Shown piece after piece: positions 1-7,382 of a stretch of 64,000 nt of DNA. The stretch lies in contig CAMOUW010000001.1 in assembly GCA_946626755.1 (NCBI GenBank), positions 1 through 64,000 of the forward strand. The letters run 5' to 3'. Source of the stretch: an uncultured Clostridia bacterium (GTDB taxonomy: Bacteria; Bacillota; Clostridia; Lachnospirales; Lachnospiraceae). Under the pieces are notes generated by a model, which searched no databases, was not told the origin of the DNA, and was given only the letters and a program-made list of their open reading frames with translations. Position 1 is the first letter of the stretch, and each line of letters opens with the position of its first letter. A program made the position numbers and the translations under genes.

Positions 1-2
1 CC

Positions 3-278
3 GATCCCGGGTGTGGTAGTATAACAGCAAACGGTTCATATGTGTCAGAAAGTTCTATTGGCGTTGCTATACCCCTTGCCTGGGGAAGAAGAGATCTTTT
101 GGGACATCAGGTGCTTATTTCTTATGGTGGCAAAACCGTTACTGCAGTGATTAACGATCTCGGAGGTATGGGTGGCGGAAGCAGAGCCCTCGATCTTCAG
201 CCCGGGGTTTTCAGAGCATTGGGAGCAAACAGTTGTGACGGCTGGGGACTCAGGACTGTTCAGTATAAGATATTGTGA
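3..278 (+). CDS. Secreted double-psi beta-barrel (RlpA/3D-like) protein, 3' end only
   Basis: The reading frame is open from the left edge (first full codon at 3) and ends at 278, so only the last 91 residues are present. The visible part has the look of a double-psi beta-barrel of the RlpA/3D type: a VAIPLAW strand, a KTVTAVINDLGG segment in which the Asp of the D-L-G-G turn would be the usual acidic residue, the GGGSRALDLQPG loop, and a C-terminal WGLRTVQYKIL strand. Such domains sit at the C-terminus of exported cell-wall proteins (lytic transglycosylases or peptidoglycan-binding proteins). The N-terminal part that would show a signal peptide lies outside the window. A terminator follows. 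Function beyond the fold class is inference. Confidence 0.6.
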   Translation, partial: DPGCGSITANGSYVSESSIGVAIPLAWGRRDLLGHQVLISYGGKTVTAVINDLGGMGGGSRALDLQPGVFRALGANSCDGWGLRTVQYKIL

Positions 279-306
279 TTAGATTAAAAAGTGTTATATA
301 TCATTG

Positions 307-334
307 GTCGGATCTGCAAAGATCCGATTTTTTT
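307..334 (+). terminator. Rho-independent terminator after the barrel protein
   Basis: Stem TCGGATC / GATCCGA (308-314 and 321-327) with a 6-nt loop, followed by seven T (328-334). It closes the transcript of the partial gene ending at 278. Confidence 0.85.
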
Positions 335-381
335 ATGAAAATCTACATAGATGACATGTTTCAGGACAAAAAAACATGCCT

Positions 382-445
382 CTGTTATATGATCAGGAGC
401 GGATGATAATCAGGAAATCATCCGGTCACTGAAAGCTTATAACAG
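382..445. repeat. Nested imperfect inverted repeat upstream of the integrase
   Basis: CTGTTATA (382-389) pairs with TATAACAG (438-445). Inside it GGATGAT (401-407) pairs with ATCATCC (417-423), and TGATC (390-394) can pair with GGTCA (424-428) with one G-T wobble. No T run follows, so this is not an intrinsic terminator. It could be a recombinase or regulator binding region, or a structured 5' RNA. Apart from this, 279-532 holds only the terminator and no convincing gene. Confidence 0.4.
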
Positions 446-532
446 GGCAGTTTTAAAAGGATTCAAAGAGAGAACGTATTATACAGTCATAAAACCCTCT
501 CTGTCATTTCTTAAAGCTTCATAGATGATACA

Positions 533-1678
533 ATGTCTGCGACTGAGATTGCGGCCAAAATTGATAAAATGAATAAGATTAAATCAATTAAACTCGAGTA
601 TCAAGACAAGATTAAGCACAGAAAGAACGGGAGAGTGTATGTTTACATAGACCGTAAACAGATAACTGCTCTGTCCGAGTCTGCATTGTACGGTAAATTA
701 TACGAGACATTATACGGTAAATTTAATTTAACAATGGAAGAAATTTTCCCAGAATATCTAAAATGGGCAAATAATACCTCACCTATCAAAGGCGTAACGC
801 TTCAAAGGTATAAACAGGTATGGAATAAACATTTCAAAGATAAAGAAATCATAAAAAAGCCTTTAGCTAAGTTAACAGTGAAAGATTTTACGCATCTTTA
901 TATGGAATGGACCAGGAAAAGAGAAATGACCGCAAGAGCGTTTGGGAATGCGAAGACACTTATCAACGGTATATATAATTATGCGATAAATGAATTAGAG
1001 ATTGTTGATACTAATATTTCCAAAAACGCAAATATGCGTCAGTTCCCTACTAAACAGGTTAATAACGATAATGATGTCTTTTCATTAGAAGACAGAAAAA
1101 AGATATTAGACTATCTTGAAGATGATAATTCCATATATTCACTTGCCATTAGGTTTGCTTTTTTTATACCTATAAGAATAGGTGAGTTATTAGCATTAAA
1201 ATGGGACGATATAAATGGTAATAAATTAAGAGTTAAATCACAAAGGACTTTAGCCTGTGAGATGAATGATGACTTAACTTTTACGCCCAGAGAGTATAAA
1301 ACAGTTAACCAGACAAAAGGTTATCACGAGAAAGGTGTAAGATACGTTTTCTTATGCGATAAGTCATTGGAAATTCTAAAGATAATAAGACAGGTTAATC
1401 CGGATAGTGAATACTTATTTGTTAATAATAAAGGTCAGCCTTTACAGACCACACCTTTTAATGAGAAATTAGGAAGGGTTTGTAAAAGGATAGGAGTCAG
1501 AAAATATTCAAGCCATAAGATAAGATTTTGCGTAGCGTCTATGTACTATGCAAAAGGTTTATCTGTTAATAAGATACAAAAAATTATGGGTCATTCTACC
1601 GTACAAATGACCATGCATTATTTAAGAGATATACTGGATGATGAGGATGTAGAAGCAGTGTTAAAAAGCCTGGAATAG
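533..1678 (+). CDS. Tyrosine recombinase (phage/ICE-type integrase)
   Basis: A 381-residue protein with the full catalytic set of tyrosine recombinases: Arg215 in PIRIGE, H328-x-x-R331 in SSHKIRF, His354 in MGHS and nucleophile Tyr363 in MHYLR. The N-terminal 60 residues resemble the arm-binding domain of Tn916-like integrases, followed by a SAM-like core-binding domain (about 70-165). Such enzymes excise and integrate mobile elements. It ends about 80 bp before the 3' end of a tRNA-Gly gene, the usual place for an integrase at an attachment site. Codon use is clearly more AT-rich than the neighbours, a sign of transfer. No SD is seen before ATG 533, so the true start is uncertain. No excisionase, relaxase or cargo is in the window: any element must extend to the left, or this is a solitary remnant. 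Confidence 0.9.
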   Translation: MSATEIAAKIDKMNKIKSIKLEYQDKIKHRKNGRVYVYIDRKQITALSESALYGKLYETLYGKFNLTMEEIFPEYLKWANNTSPIKGVTLQRYKQVWNKHFKDKEIIKKPLAKLTVKDFTHLYMEWTRKREMTARAFGNAKTLINGIYNYAINELEIVDTNISKNANMRQFPTKQVNNDNDVFSLEDRKKILDYLEDDNSIYSLAIRFAFFIPIRIGELLALKWDDINGNKLRVKSQRTLACEMNDDLTFTPREYKTVNQTKGYHEKGVRYVFLCDKSLEILKIIRQVNPDSEYLFVNNKGQPLQTTPFNEKLGRVCKRIGVRKYSSHKIRFCVASMYYAKGLSVNKIQKIMGHSTVQMTMHYLRDILDDEDVEAVLKSLE

Positions 1679-1697
1679 GCTTAAATATTGATGTGCA

Positions 1698-1710
1698 TAC
1701 ACGTGCATAC
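1698..1710. repeat. 13-bp direct repeat of the tRNA-Gly 5' end (copy 1)
   Basis: TACACGTGCATAC occurs here and again at 1817-1829, where it spans the 5' end of the minus-strand tRNA-Gly gene and its upstream flank. Nearby, GGGAAGCCG (1724-1732) repeats part of the tRNA anticodon arm (1791-1799). These look like scraps of a second tRNA copy between the integrase and the intact tRNA, as left by integration or excision. Confidence 0.5.
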
Positions 1711-1754
1711 ATTCCGAAAACTCGGGAAGCCGCAAGATTACTGGCATTATAATA

Positions 1755-1825
1755 AGCACGTGACGGGAATCGAACCCGCCTCCCCGGCTTGGGAAGCCGG
1801 TGTTCTACCGATGAACTACACGTGC
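1755..1825 (-). tRNA. tRNA-Gly (anticodon CCC)
   Basis: On the minus strand the acceptor arms GCACGTG and CACGTGC pair over seven bases. The D arm is GTTC/GAAC, the anticodon stem is CCGGC/GCCGG around loop TTCCCAA (anticodon CCC), and the T arm carries TTCGATT. Base 73 would be U, as in bacterial tRNA-Gly. CCA is not encoded. The gene lies downstream of tRNA-Thr on the same strand, with a compound palindrome between them. Confidence 0.95.
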
Positions 1826-1924
1826 ATACTTGAAATATGTTTCATTGTATGACAAAATGGGGCGTGATGCAATAGGTTTTTTGCTGCAAATATAAAATAA
1901 GAAGTGCATCGAACAGGCAAAGCA

Positions 1925-2057
1925 GAGCTGTGCAAGGGTCATTCGCTGACAGGTCAGCGAATGACCCGCGGCAGTCGCCGCATACAACAAGAATGGAAAA
2001 AGCCCGATACTGAGCGGGCTCGTATCGGGCTTTTTCTATTCTTGTTGTGCACAGCTC
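1925..2057. repeat. Compound palindrome that can fold as a cloverleaf, between two tRNA genes
   Basis: Outer arms GAGCTGTGCA (1925-1934) and TGCACAGCTC (2048-2057) are perfect complements. They enclose three hairpins in series: a perfect 14-bp stem (1936-1949 with 1954-1967, loop CAGG), a 5-bp GCGGC/GCCGC stem (1968-1972 with 1977-1981), and a 27-bp stem with one G/T mismatch (1984-2010 with 2022-2048, sharing base 2048 with the outer arm). The last contains AAAAAGCCCGATAC/GTATCGGGCTTTTT, which would terminate transcription in both directions, including from tRNA-Thr. The other parts are more than a terminator needs. With the tRNAs this accounts for nearly all of 1679-2208; I see no protein gene there. 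Confidence 0.75.
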
Positions 2058-2070
2058 GTTGCTACACGAG

Positions 2071-2143
2071 AGCTACTGACCGGACTTGAACCGGTGACCT
2101 GCTGATTACGAATCAGCTGCTCTACCAACTGAGCCACAGTAGC
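2071..2143 (-). tRNA. tRNA-Thr (anticodon CGT)
   Basis: On the minus strand the acceptor arms GCTACTG and CAGTAGC pair fully. The D arm is GCTC/GAGC, the anticodon stem is GCTGA/TCAGC around loop TTCGTAA (anticodon CGT, reading ACG), the variable loop has five bases, and the T arm has loop TTCAAGT. CCA is not encoded. It is followed on its own strand by the terminator-like arm of the compound palindrome. Confidence 0.95.
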
Positions 2144-2208
2144 ATGTGTTTCGCTATGAACAATGTCAGCGACTAAATAAATATATCTTATAGGTGGTAA
2201 ATTGTCAA

Positions 2209-2859
2209 ATGGATTTTGATTATTCTTTTAATGAAACTGATGGTGTGATTTTTGATCTGGACGGTACTTTGTGGGATTCTACACAAGAGATAGCTGATGC
2301 ATGGAATGAACTTTTAAAAACCAGACCTGATATAATCCGTGAACCTATAACAAGGGAAGAGCTTTTTTCAAATATGGGGCTTCCAATGTACGATATAGCA
2401 GCCAATCTTTTTCCAAGTGAAAGACCGGAAGTAAGAAACGCCCTTATGGATGATATGGGGATTTTTGAAAATGGCTATCTGGCGAAAAGAGGAGCTGTTT
2501 TATTTGACGGAGTTACAGAAACAGTAAAAAAGATTGCTGAAAAAGTACCTGTTTTCATTGTTAGTAATTGTCAGGACGGATATATCGAAGCCTTTATGAA
2601 AGCACATGCATTTGAAGGGGTCTTCAAAGATCACGAGTGCTGGGGAAGAACCGGGTTGTCTAAAGCAGAAAATATAAAAGCGGTTATAGACAGAAATAAT
2701 ATTAAAAAACCGGTATACATCGGAGATACCGATAGTGACTCAAAAGCCTGTGCAAATGCAGGCGTTCCTTTTGTCTTTGCACAATACGGGTTTGGAAACA
2801 CCGAAAGGTACGATGCCAAAGTAAAGTGCATGAAAGACTTTAGATCATTAATAATTTGA
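2209..2859 (+). CDS. HAD-superfamily phosphatase (phosphoglycolate-phosphatase-like)
   Basis: A 216-residue soluble protein with the four HAD motifs: DLDGT (residues 16-20, nucleophile Asp and general acid Asp), the serine of VSN, a lysine before the last motif, and GDTDSD near residue 170. The insertion between motif I and II is an alpha-helical cap (C1), as in phosphoglycolate phosphatases and beta-phosphoglucomutases; substrate cannot be told from sequence. ATG 2209 is chosen because AGGTGG lies 11 bases upstream; a GTG at 2194 overlaps that SD. The stop codon overlaps the -35 box of the pyrE promoter, so the two genes are adjacent but pyrE has its own start of transcription. Confidence 0.85.
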   Translation: MDFDYSFNETDGVIFDLDGTLWDSTQEIADAWNELLKTRPDIIREPITREELFSNMGLPMYDIAANLFPSERPEVRNALMDDMGIFENGYLAKRGAVLFDGVTETVKKIAEKVPVFIVSNCQDGYIEAFMKAHAFEGVFKDHECWGRTGLSKAENIKAVIDRNNIKKPVYIGDTDSDSKACANAGVPFVFAQYGFGNTERYDAKVKCMKDFRSLII

Positions 2860-2884
2860 TGAAATGAACACAAATGTGTATAAT
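2856..2884 (+). promoter_or_regulatory. Sigma-A promoter for pyrE
   Basis: TTGATG (2856-2861), a 17-base spacer and a perfect TATAAT (2879-2884), 30 bases before the pyrE start codon. Confidence 0.7.
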
Positions 2885-2913
2885 AAAAAGATACAATTCA
2901 GGAGGTGTTCTTA

Positions 2914-3597
2914 ATGGATCAGTACAAAAAGGAATTTATAGAATTTATGGTAGAAAGCGGAGTGCTGCAATTTGGTGATTTTACACTTAAAAGCGGTCGT
3001 AGATCACCGTTTTTCATGAATGCCGGTTTGTATGTGACCGGAAGCCAGCTTACAAGGCTTGGAGAGTATTATGCTCAGGCCATACACAACAGATTCGGTG
3101 ACGACTTTGATATCCTTTTCGGCCCGGCTTATAAAGGCATTCCTCTTTCCGTTGTTACAGCTATGGCTTACAGCCGTTTGTACGGAAAAGAGATACGTTA
3201 TTGTTCCAACAGAAAAGAAATAAAAGATCATGGAGATGCCGGTATAATGCTGGGAAGTCCGCTTAAAGACGGTGACAGAGTCATCATTATAGAAGACGTG
3301 ACAACTTCCGGCAAATCTATAAAAGAAACATTTCCCATTATTACATCACAGGCAGATATTCAGATAAAGGGAATGATGGTTTCCTTAAACAGAATGGAAT
3401 GCGGTCTGGAAAGCAAGGAAAAAACAGCACTTGATCAGATCCGGGAAGAATACGGATTTGAAGCTGATGCCATTGTAACTATGGAGGATGTGATAGAACT
3501 GCTTTACAACAAAGAAATAAACGGAAAAATATTGATAGACGAGGATATTAAAACCCGGCTTGATGCCTATTATGCTGAGTATGGAGTAAAATCCTGA
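2914..3597 (+). CDS. pyrE: Orotate phosphoribosyltransferase
   Basis: PyrE joins orotate to PRPP to make OMP in de novo pyrimidine synthesis. The 227-residue protein begins with the typical long-type N-terminus (FTLKSGRRSPFF, the orotate-binding region) and has the PRPP-binding loop VIIIEDVTTSGKS at about residues 124-136. ATG 2914 is preceded by AGGAGG 8 bases away; the GTG at 2905 lies inside that SD region and is not used. It stands alone: no other pyr genes are adjacent. A VanZ-like gene follows after one base. Confidence 0.95.
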   Translation: MDQYKKEFIEFMVESGVLQFGDFTLKSGRRSPFFMNAGLYVTGSQLTRLGEYYAQAIHNRFGDDFDILFGPAYKGIPLSVVTAMAYSRLYGKEIRYCSNRKEIKDHGDAGIMLGSPLKDGDRVIIIEDVTTSGKSIKETFPIITSQADIQIKGMMVSLNRMECGLESKEKTALDQIREEYGFEADAIVTMEDVIELLYNKEINGKILIDEDIKTRLDAYYAEYGVKS

Positions 3598-3598
3598 T

Positions 3599-4069
3599 AT
3601 GAGACCGGGAAGGGTTTTAAGTATCATTGTATTTGTAATATACATAGCCGGATTGTCATACTTTTTGTTTTTTTCGTCTATGCTGGGAAGAGATACGGGA
3701 GAAGGTGTATTTTATCTGGAGGGATTGCCTGCATACGGAACCCTTAACCTGACTCCGTTCAGAGTCATAAAACTGTTCTTTGCAAATTTTGCAAAGGTTC
3801 CTTTTCCTATTTTTTTTCTGAATATATTTGGCAATATAATTTGCTTTATGCCCTTCGGTTTTTTACTGCCTGCTGCTACTGCAGGAAAAACAAGATTTTT
3901 ATCTACCACGTTTTTAGGGTTTTTAAGCAGTGTAGGATTTGAAGCGCTACAGTATTACACTGCGGTGGGTGCAGGAGATGTGGACGATGTTATACTAAAT
4001 ACTATAGGTACTGCATTAGGTTATATCATAGGTGCAGGTGCAGCAAAGAAACTATTTGGAACAGGATAG
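3599..4069 (+). CDS. VanZ-like integral membrane protein
   Basis: A 156-residue hydrophobic protein with about four membrane segments. It has the VanZ-family landmarks: NLTPFR after the first segment, then GNIICFMPFGFLLP, an E-x-x-Q pair (EALQYY) and D-V-D-D-V-I-x-N-T-x-G before the last segment. VanZ gives low-level teicoplanin resistance in enterococci, but most family members are chromosomal with no known role. The start lies one base after the pyrE stop, so it is probably cotranscribed and coupled to pyrE. An antibiotic role is not supported by context. Confidence 0.8.
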   Translation: MRPGRVLSIIVFVIYIAGLSYFLFFSSMLGRDTGEGVFYLEGLPAYGTLNLTPFRVIKLFFANFAKVPFPIFFLNIFGNIICFMPFGFLLPAATAGKTRFLSTTFLGFLSSVGFEALQYYTAVGAGDVDDVILNTIGTALGYIIGAGAAKKLFGTG

Positions 4070-4075
4070 ACATTT

Positions 4076-4414
4076 ATGGCGAAAGTTAAAAGTACTAAAG
4101 GAAAAATTTTCCACCAATACATGTTTTTTGAGTCTAAGCCGGCAAAAAGGGGCATTTTATCCCTTATACTGGGAGGTATTGCCCTTGCGCTTATAATAGC
4201 AGGTATTGTTATGTCTTACGGTGCGGGCGGAAAAGGTGGAACGGTCGTCGGAAGTATGGGGCTTACCGGTATGATACTTGCAGGTTTTGGAGTGTTTTTC
4301 GGATTTCAGGGATTTAAAGAAGAGGAGAAAAATTACTTTTTCTGTAAAGTCGGCATTATTTTTTGTGCATGTATATTTATTTTTGTGGTTGCACTGTTTT
4401 TTATCGGCTTATAA
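4076..4414 (+). CDS. Small membrane protein, three predicted membrane segments (DUF6142-like)
   Basis: A 112-residue protein with a basic N-terminus (MAKVKSTKGKIF) and three hydrophobic segments at about residues 23-47, 55-77 and 88-111, joined by a Gly-rich loop. Small proteins of this layout are common in Lachnospiraceae and I believe fall in DUF6142, but that name is from memory. It starts six bases after the VanZ-like gene and is likely in the same transcript. No function can be assigned. Confidence 0.6.
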   Translation: MAKVKSTKGKIFHQYMFFESKPAKRGILSLILGGIALALIIAGIVMSYGAGGKGGTVVGSMGLTGMILAGFGVFFGFQGFKEEEKNYFFCKVGIIFCACIFIFVVALFFIGL

Positions 4415-4441
4415 TTATTCAGGATGATTAAGGGGGTGCAT

Positions 4442-6403
4442 ATGAACGATAAGTTTGAAAGATGGTTTTTGGAAATGGATACTTTTCTGGAAAACCTGGA
4501 TAATGGCTTTAAAGCCATGAATGTCGGTTCTCTGGATGTGGCGGAATTAAATGGGAAAATGTATAGCACCATAAAAGGATCCGAATATACCCAGTCTTTC
4601 GCAAATCCGGCATTTGCGGATTTTATGCTGGGGGGAGGTTACGGTAAGCTTTGCTCTTTTATGTCTTATGAGGCATATTCTCTTATTGGGTATAAATTTG
4701 ACAAAAAAAGCTCGCTTATGGAACCGTTTTTAAATATGTATCAGGATATCCGGACCTTGTATGAAACAGGTAAGCTTACGTACGACACATTTCATAATCG
4801 TATATACAGATACCTTTATGAGTCATGTGAGATTTTTTATGAAGACAGGATACGGGATATGATCGTGCCCAGAGAATCAGCTGCCAGACGTATTGTTACA
4901 AAGGACGGACTAGGAGACGTAACATATCTTTACAAATACGGAGAATACATTACTGATACCGAAATAAAAACTGCCAGATTTTTGAACCTGCTTTCACAGG
5001 AAAAAATTGATAAAATGGCTGAAGTTTTTGTGATGGGCTATAAAAAAGGCTTTGAAACCACAGGACGACCGTTCGAAAAGAAAAAAAGCGTGGGTATTAT
5101 TTACAAGGTGGGATTTGAGCGCCTTGTAAAGGCCGAGATAGAGGCGTTTAAGGCTTTAGGACTTGAAACGGCTCTTTACAGAACACCAAGAAGTGCAGTG
5201 ATACGCCAAAGCTCTAAAAGAAACGGTTTTCATGGGGCGGTGGCAAATTATCAGGCTGATTATGATCATGCCAGAGACGCCCTGTTTTTCATGGATGAAA
5301 AGCTTAAAGATAAAAAACTGAAAGCAGTCCGAAAAGCTTATGAAAAATACGCTGCAGAGGCAGATGTGTACGGAGGCCCTGCCGTAATGGAGACCTTTGG
5401 TGAAGTGCCGTTTGATTACAAGGAATCAAAGTTTGTGCTCACGCCGGCGGATGCGCAGATCAGACTGGGGACATCATTTATGGCAGAAGCGGCCTCCATA
5501 GCAAATGAATACGTAAAAGGCGAAGAAAGGTCATTTACTATTATTGCATACCCCACGCCTGATATAGGTGAGGATTTTAAAGAAATATTTGCAGAAACTG
5601 TAAAGCTAAACACCCTTGACAGCGACATTTATATGAATATACAGCAAAAAATGATAGATGTACTTAACAGGTCAAGAAGTGTAATTATAGTAGGTGCCGG
5701 AGAAAATGAGACATATCTCACAATAAACCTGTTCAGACCGCAGGATCCGTCGACTCAGGAGAATTTCGAGAATTGTGTGGCAGATGTTAATATTCCTTTG
5801 GGGGAAGTATTTACATCGCCGCGCCTGGAGGGGACAACAGGATTATTAAATGTAAGCCGGGTATTTCTGTCAGGATTTGAATATAAAGATCTTAAGGTTG
5901 AATTTAAAGACGGATTTGTAAGCGGATATTCCTGCTCCAATTTTGATGATGATAAAAAAGGCAGGGAGTATTTTAAGAAAAACGTACTTTTTGATCACGA
6001 CACGCTGCCTATGGGAGAATTTGCCATCGGAACCAATACCGTGGCCTATATGATGGCGAGGAAATATAATATAGAACATCTTATGCCTATTCTTATAGCC
6101 GAAAAGACAGGACCTCATTTTGCTCTGGGTGATACATGTTATTCCCATGGAGAAGATGTAAGAGTATTTAATCAAAACGGCAGAGAGATAATCGCCAAAG
6201 ATAATGAAGTGTCCGTACTGAGGAAAACAGATCCGGGCAAGGCGTATTTTAACTGTCATACTGATATTACGATACCATATGAGGAGATAGGGAGTCTGTC
6301 CGCAATAGGAGATGATGGCGAAGAGACTGAGATTATACGTTCGGGAAGATTTGTACTTCCCGGTACGGAGCTGTTAAATGAAGCCTTTGAAACCAATGGA
6401 TGA
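4442..6403 (+). CDS. M29-family (AmpS-like) aminopeptidase with a long N-terminal extension
   Basis: A 653-residue soluble protein. The C-terminal 250 residues carry the M29 signatures: a PLGEVFTSP segment, EGTTGLLN, DHDTLPMGEFAIGTN, then AEKTGPHFALGDTCYSH, where Glu and His residues bind the two-metal centre. M29 enzymes release N-terminal amino acids from peptides. Usual members are near 410 residues; here about 240 more lie at the N-terminus, in a mostly helical, charged region I do not recognise. ATG 4442 is chosen over 4424 because AGGGGGTG lies just upstream of it. The gene stands between the small membrane protein and purE with short gaps. Confidence 0.8.
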   Translation: MNDKFERWFLEMDTFLENLDNGFKAMNVGSLDVAELNGKMYSTIKGSEYTQSFANPAFADFMLGGGYGKLCSFMSYEAYSLIGYKFDKKSSLMEPFLNMYQDIRTLYETGKLTYDTFHNRIYRYLYESCEIFYEDRIRDMIVPRESAARRIVTKDGLGDVTYLYKYGEYITDTEIKTARFLNLLSQEKIDKMAEVFVMGYKKGFETTGRPFEKKKSVGIIYKVGFERLVKAEIEAFKALGLETALYRTPRSAVIRQSSKRNGFHGAVANYQADYDHARDALFFMDEKLKDKKLKAVRKAYEKYAAEADVYGGPAVMETFGEVPFDYKESKFVLTPADAQIRLGTSFMAEAASIANEYVKGEERSFTIIAYPTPDIGEDFKEIFAETVKLNTLDSDIYMNIQQKMIDVLNRSRSVIIVGAGENETYLTINLFRPQDPSTQENFENCVADVNIPLGEVFTSPRLEGTTGLLNVSRVFLSGFEYKDLKVEFKDGFVSGYSCSNFDDDKKGREYFKKNVLFDHDTLPMGEFAIGTNTVAYMMARKYNIEHLMPILIAEKTGPHFALGDTCYSHGEDVRVFNQNGREIIAKDNEVSVLRKTDPGKAYFNCHTDITIPYEEIGSLSAIGDDGEETEIIRSGRFVLPGTELLNEAFETNG

Positions 6404-6436
6404 TTTTTTGATAATAAATATTAAAAGGAGAATGTT

Positions 6437-6943
6437 ATGGCACAGGTTGGTATAGTTATGGGAAGTGATTCGGATATGCCGGTTATGTCCAAAGCGGCAG
6501 ATTTTCTTGATCAGATGGGCATATCCTATGATATGAGGATTATTTCCGCTCACAGGGAGCCGGATGTGTTTTTTGAATATGCAAAGACTGCTGAAGAAAA
6601 AGGATTTAAAGTTATTATAGCAGGTGCGGGTATGGCAGCTCATTTGCCGGGTATGTGTGCGGCTATTTTCCCCATGCCTGTTATTGGTATTCCTATGTAT
6701 AATGATGCACTGAGCGGGGAGGATGCGGTGTACTCAATACTTCAGATGCCGCCCGGTATTCCCGTGGCTACTGTAGCATTAAACGGAGGCAAGAATGCAG
6801 CTATCCTTGCGGCCAAAATGCTTGCCATGTCGGATCCGAAGCTTCTGGAAAAATTAAAAGCTTTTTCGGAGGAAATGAAGTTGGAAGTCCAGGCAAAGGA
6901 TGAAAAACTGCAGGAGACAGGATACAAAAACTACAAGAAATAA
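6437..6943 (+). CDS. purE: N5-carboxyaminoimidazole ribonucleotide mutase
   Basis: PurE converts N5-CAIR to CAIR in purine synthesis. The 168-residue protein has the class I signature: GSDSDMPVM near the start, SAHREPD with the catalytic His, AGAGMAAHLPG, and SGEDAVYSILQMPPGIPVATV. A good SD (AAAAGGAG) precedes ATG 6437. It is a stand-alone pur gene, with no purK, purC or purF beside it. Its stop lies seven bases before the -35 box of the trp promoter. Confidence 0.95.
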   Translation: MAQVGIVMGSDSDMPVMSKAADFLDQMGISYDMRIISAHREPDVFFEYAKTAEEKGFKVIIAGAGMAAHLPGMCAAIFPMPVIGIPMYNDALSGEDAVYSILQMPPGIPVATVALNGGKNAAILAAKMLAMSDPKLLEKLKAFSEEMKLEVQAKDEKLQETGYKNYKK

Positions 6944-6949
6944 AAAAAC

Positions 6950-6978
6950 TTGACAATATGTATATAAGGTTGTAGACT
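6950..6978 (+). promoter_or_regulatory. Sigma-A promoter of the trp operon
   Basis: Perfect TTGACA (6950-6955), a 17-base spacer and TAGACT (6973-6978) with TG directly before the -10. Transcription from here would start the T-box leader. Confidence 0.75.
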
Positions 6979-6984
6979 GTAGTA

Positions 6985-7310
6985 CAAACTTAATATCTAA
7001 ACCGATGAAGCGGAAGAAAAAGTATTTTATCGCCGGGGGTCAGGACCTCCGCAGCGAGTCCGGGATAGTGAGAGCCGGGTGGTATGAGGGATGCGTGGAT
7101 ATGTTTTACATTATCCTTATATGGCCCGCTGAGGGCATGGGGAAAGGAAAAAAAATCCGAGTATACGTGACGTGAGGCATACGTTAGTTGCCGGGGATAT
7201 GATGGTATCCCGCAAGAGCATGAAGTCATTTTCGTGAATCAAGGTGGCACCGCGGATTGTGTATATATATTCGTCCTTGACAGAATTTTTTCTGTCAGGG
7301 ACTTTTTTGT
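6985..7310 (+). promoter_or_regulatory. T-box leader (tRNA-Trp sensing) of the trp operon
   Basis: The conserved T-box AGGTGGCACCGCGG lies at 7242-7255, followed by a terminator with stem GTCCTTGACAG / CTGTCAGGGAC (7273-7283 and 7292-7302) and six T. Upstream lies a Stem I region: an AGTA motif near 7020, CCTC/GAGG pairing, and a likely specifier TGG at 7096-7098 (cgTGGa). TGG is the Trp codon and fits the genes downstream. Known mechanism: uncharged tRNA-Trp pairs with specifier and T-box, favours the antiterminator and allows trpE-A transcription. This leader and the promoter fill the gap 6944-7382. Confidence 0.92.
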
Positions 7311-7382
7311 TGCATTTGTTTCATGGCAGAAGAACAAAGTTCTTTATAACAAATGATACTATCACAAAAAAAGGAGGCACTT

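Noticed and set aside
395-524. Open stretch of about 42 codons without start, before the integrase
   Set aside because: No start codon, no SD and no recognised similarity; it also overlaps the nested hairpin. I could not support a gene or pseudogene.
3599-4069. VanZ as glycopeptide resistance
   Set aside because: No vanHAX or regulators are present; VanZ-like genes are common and mostly unrelated to resistance.
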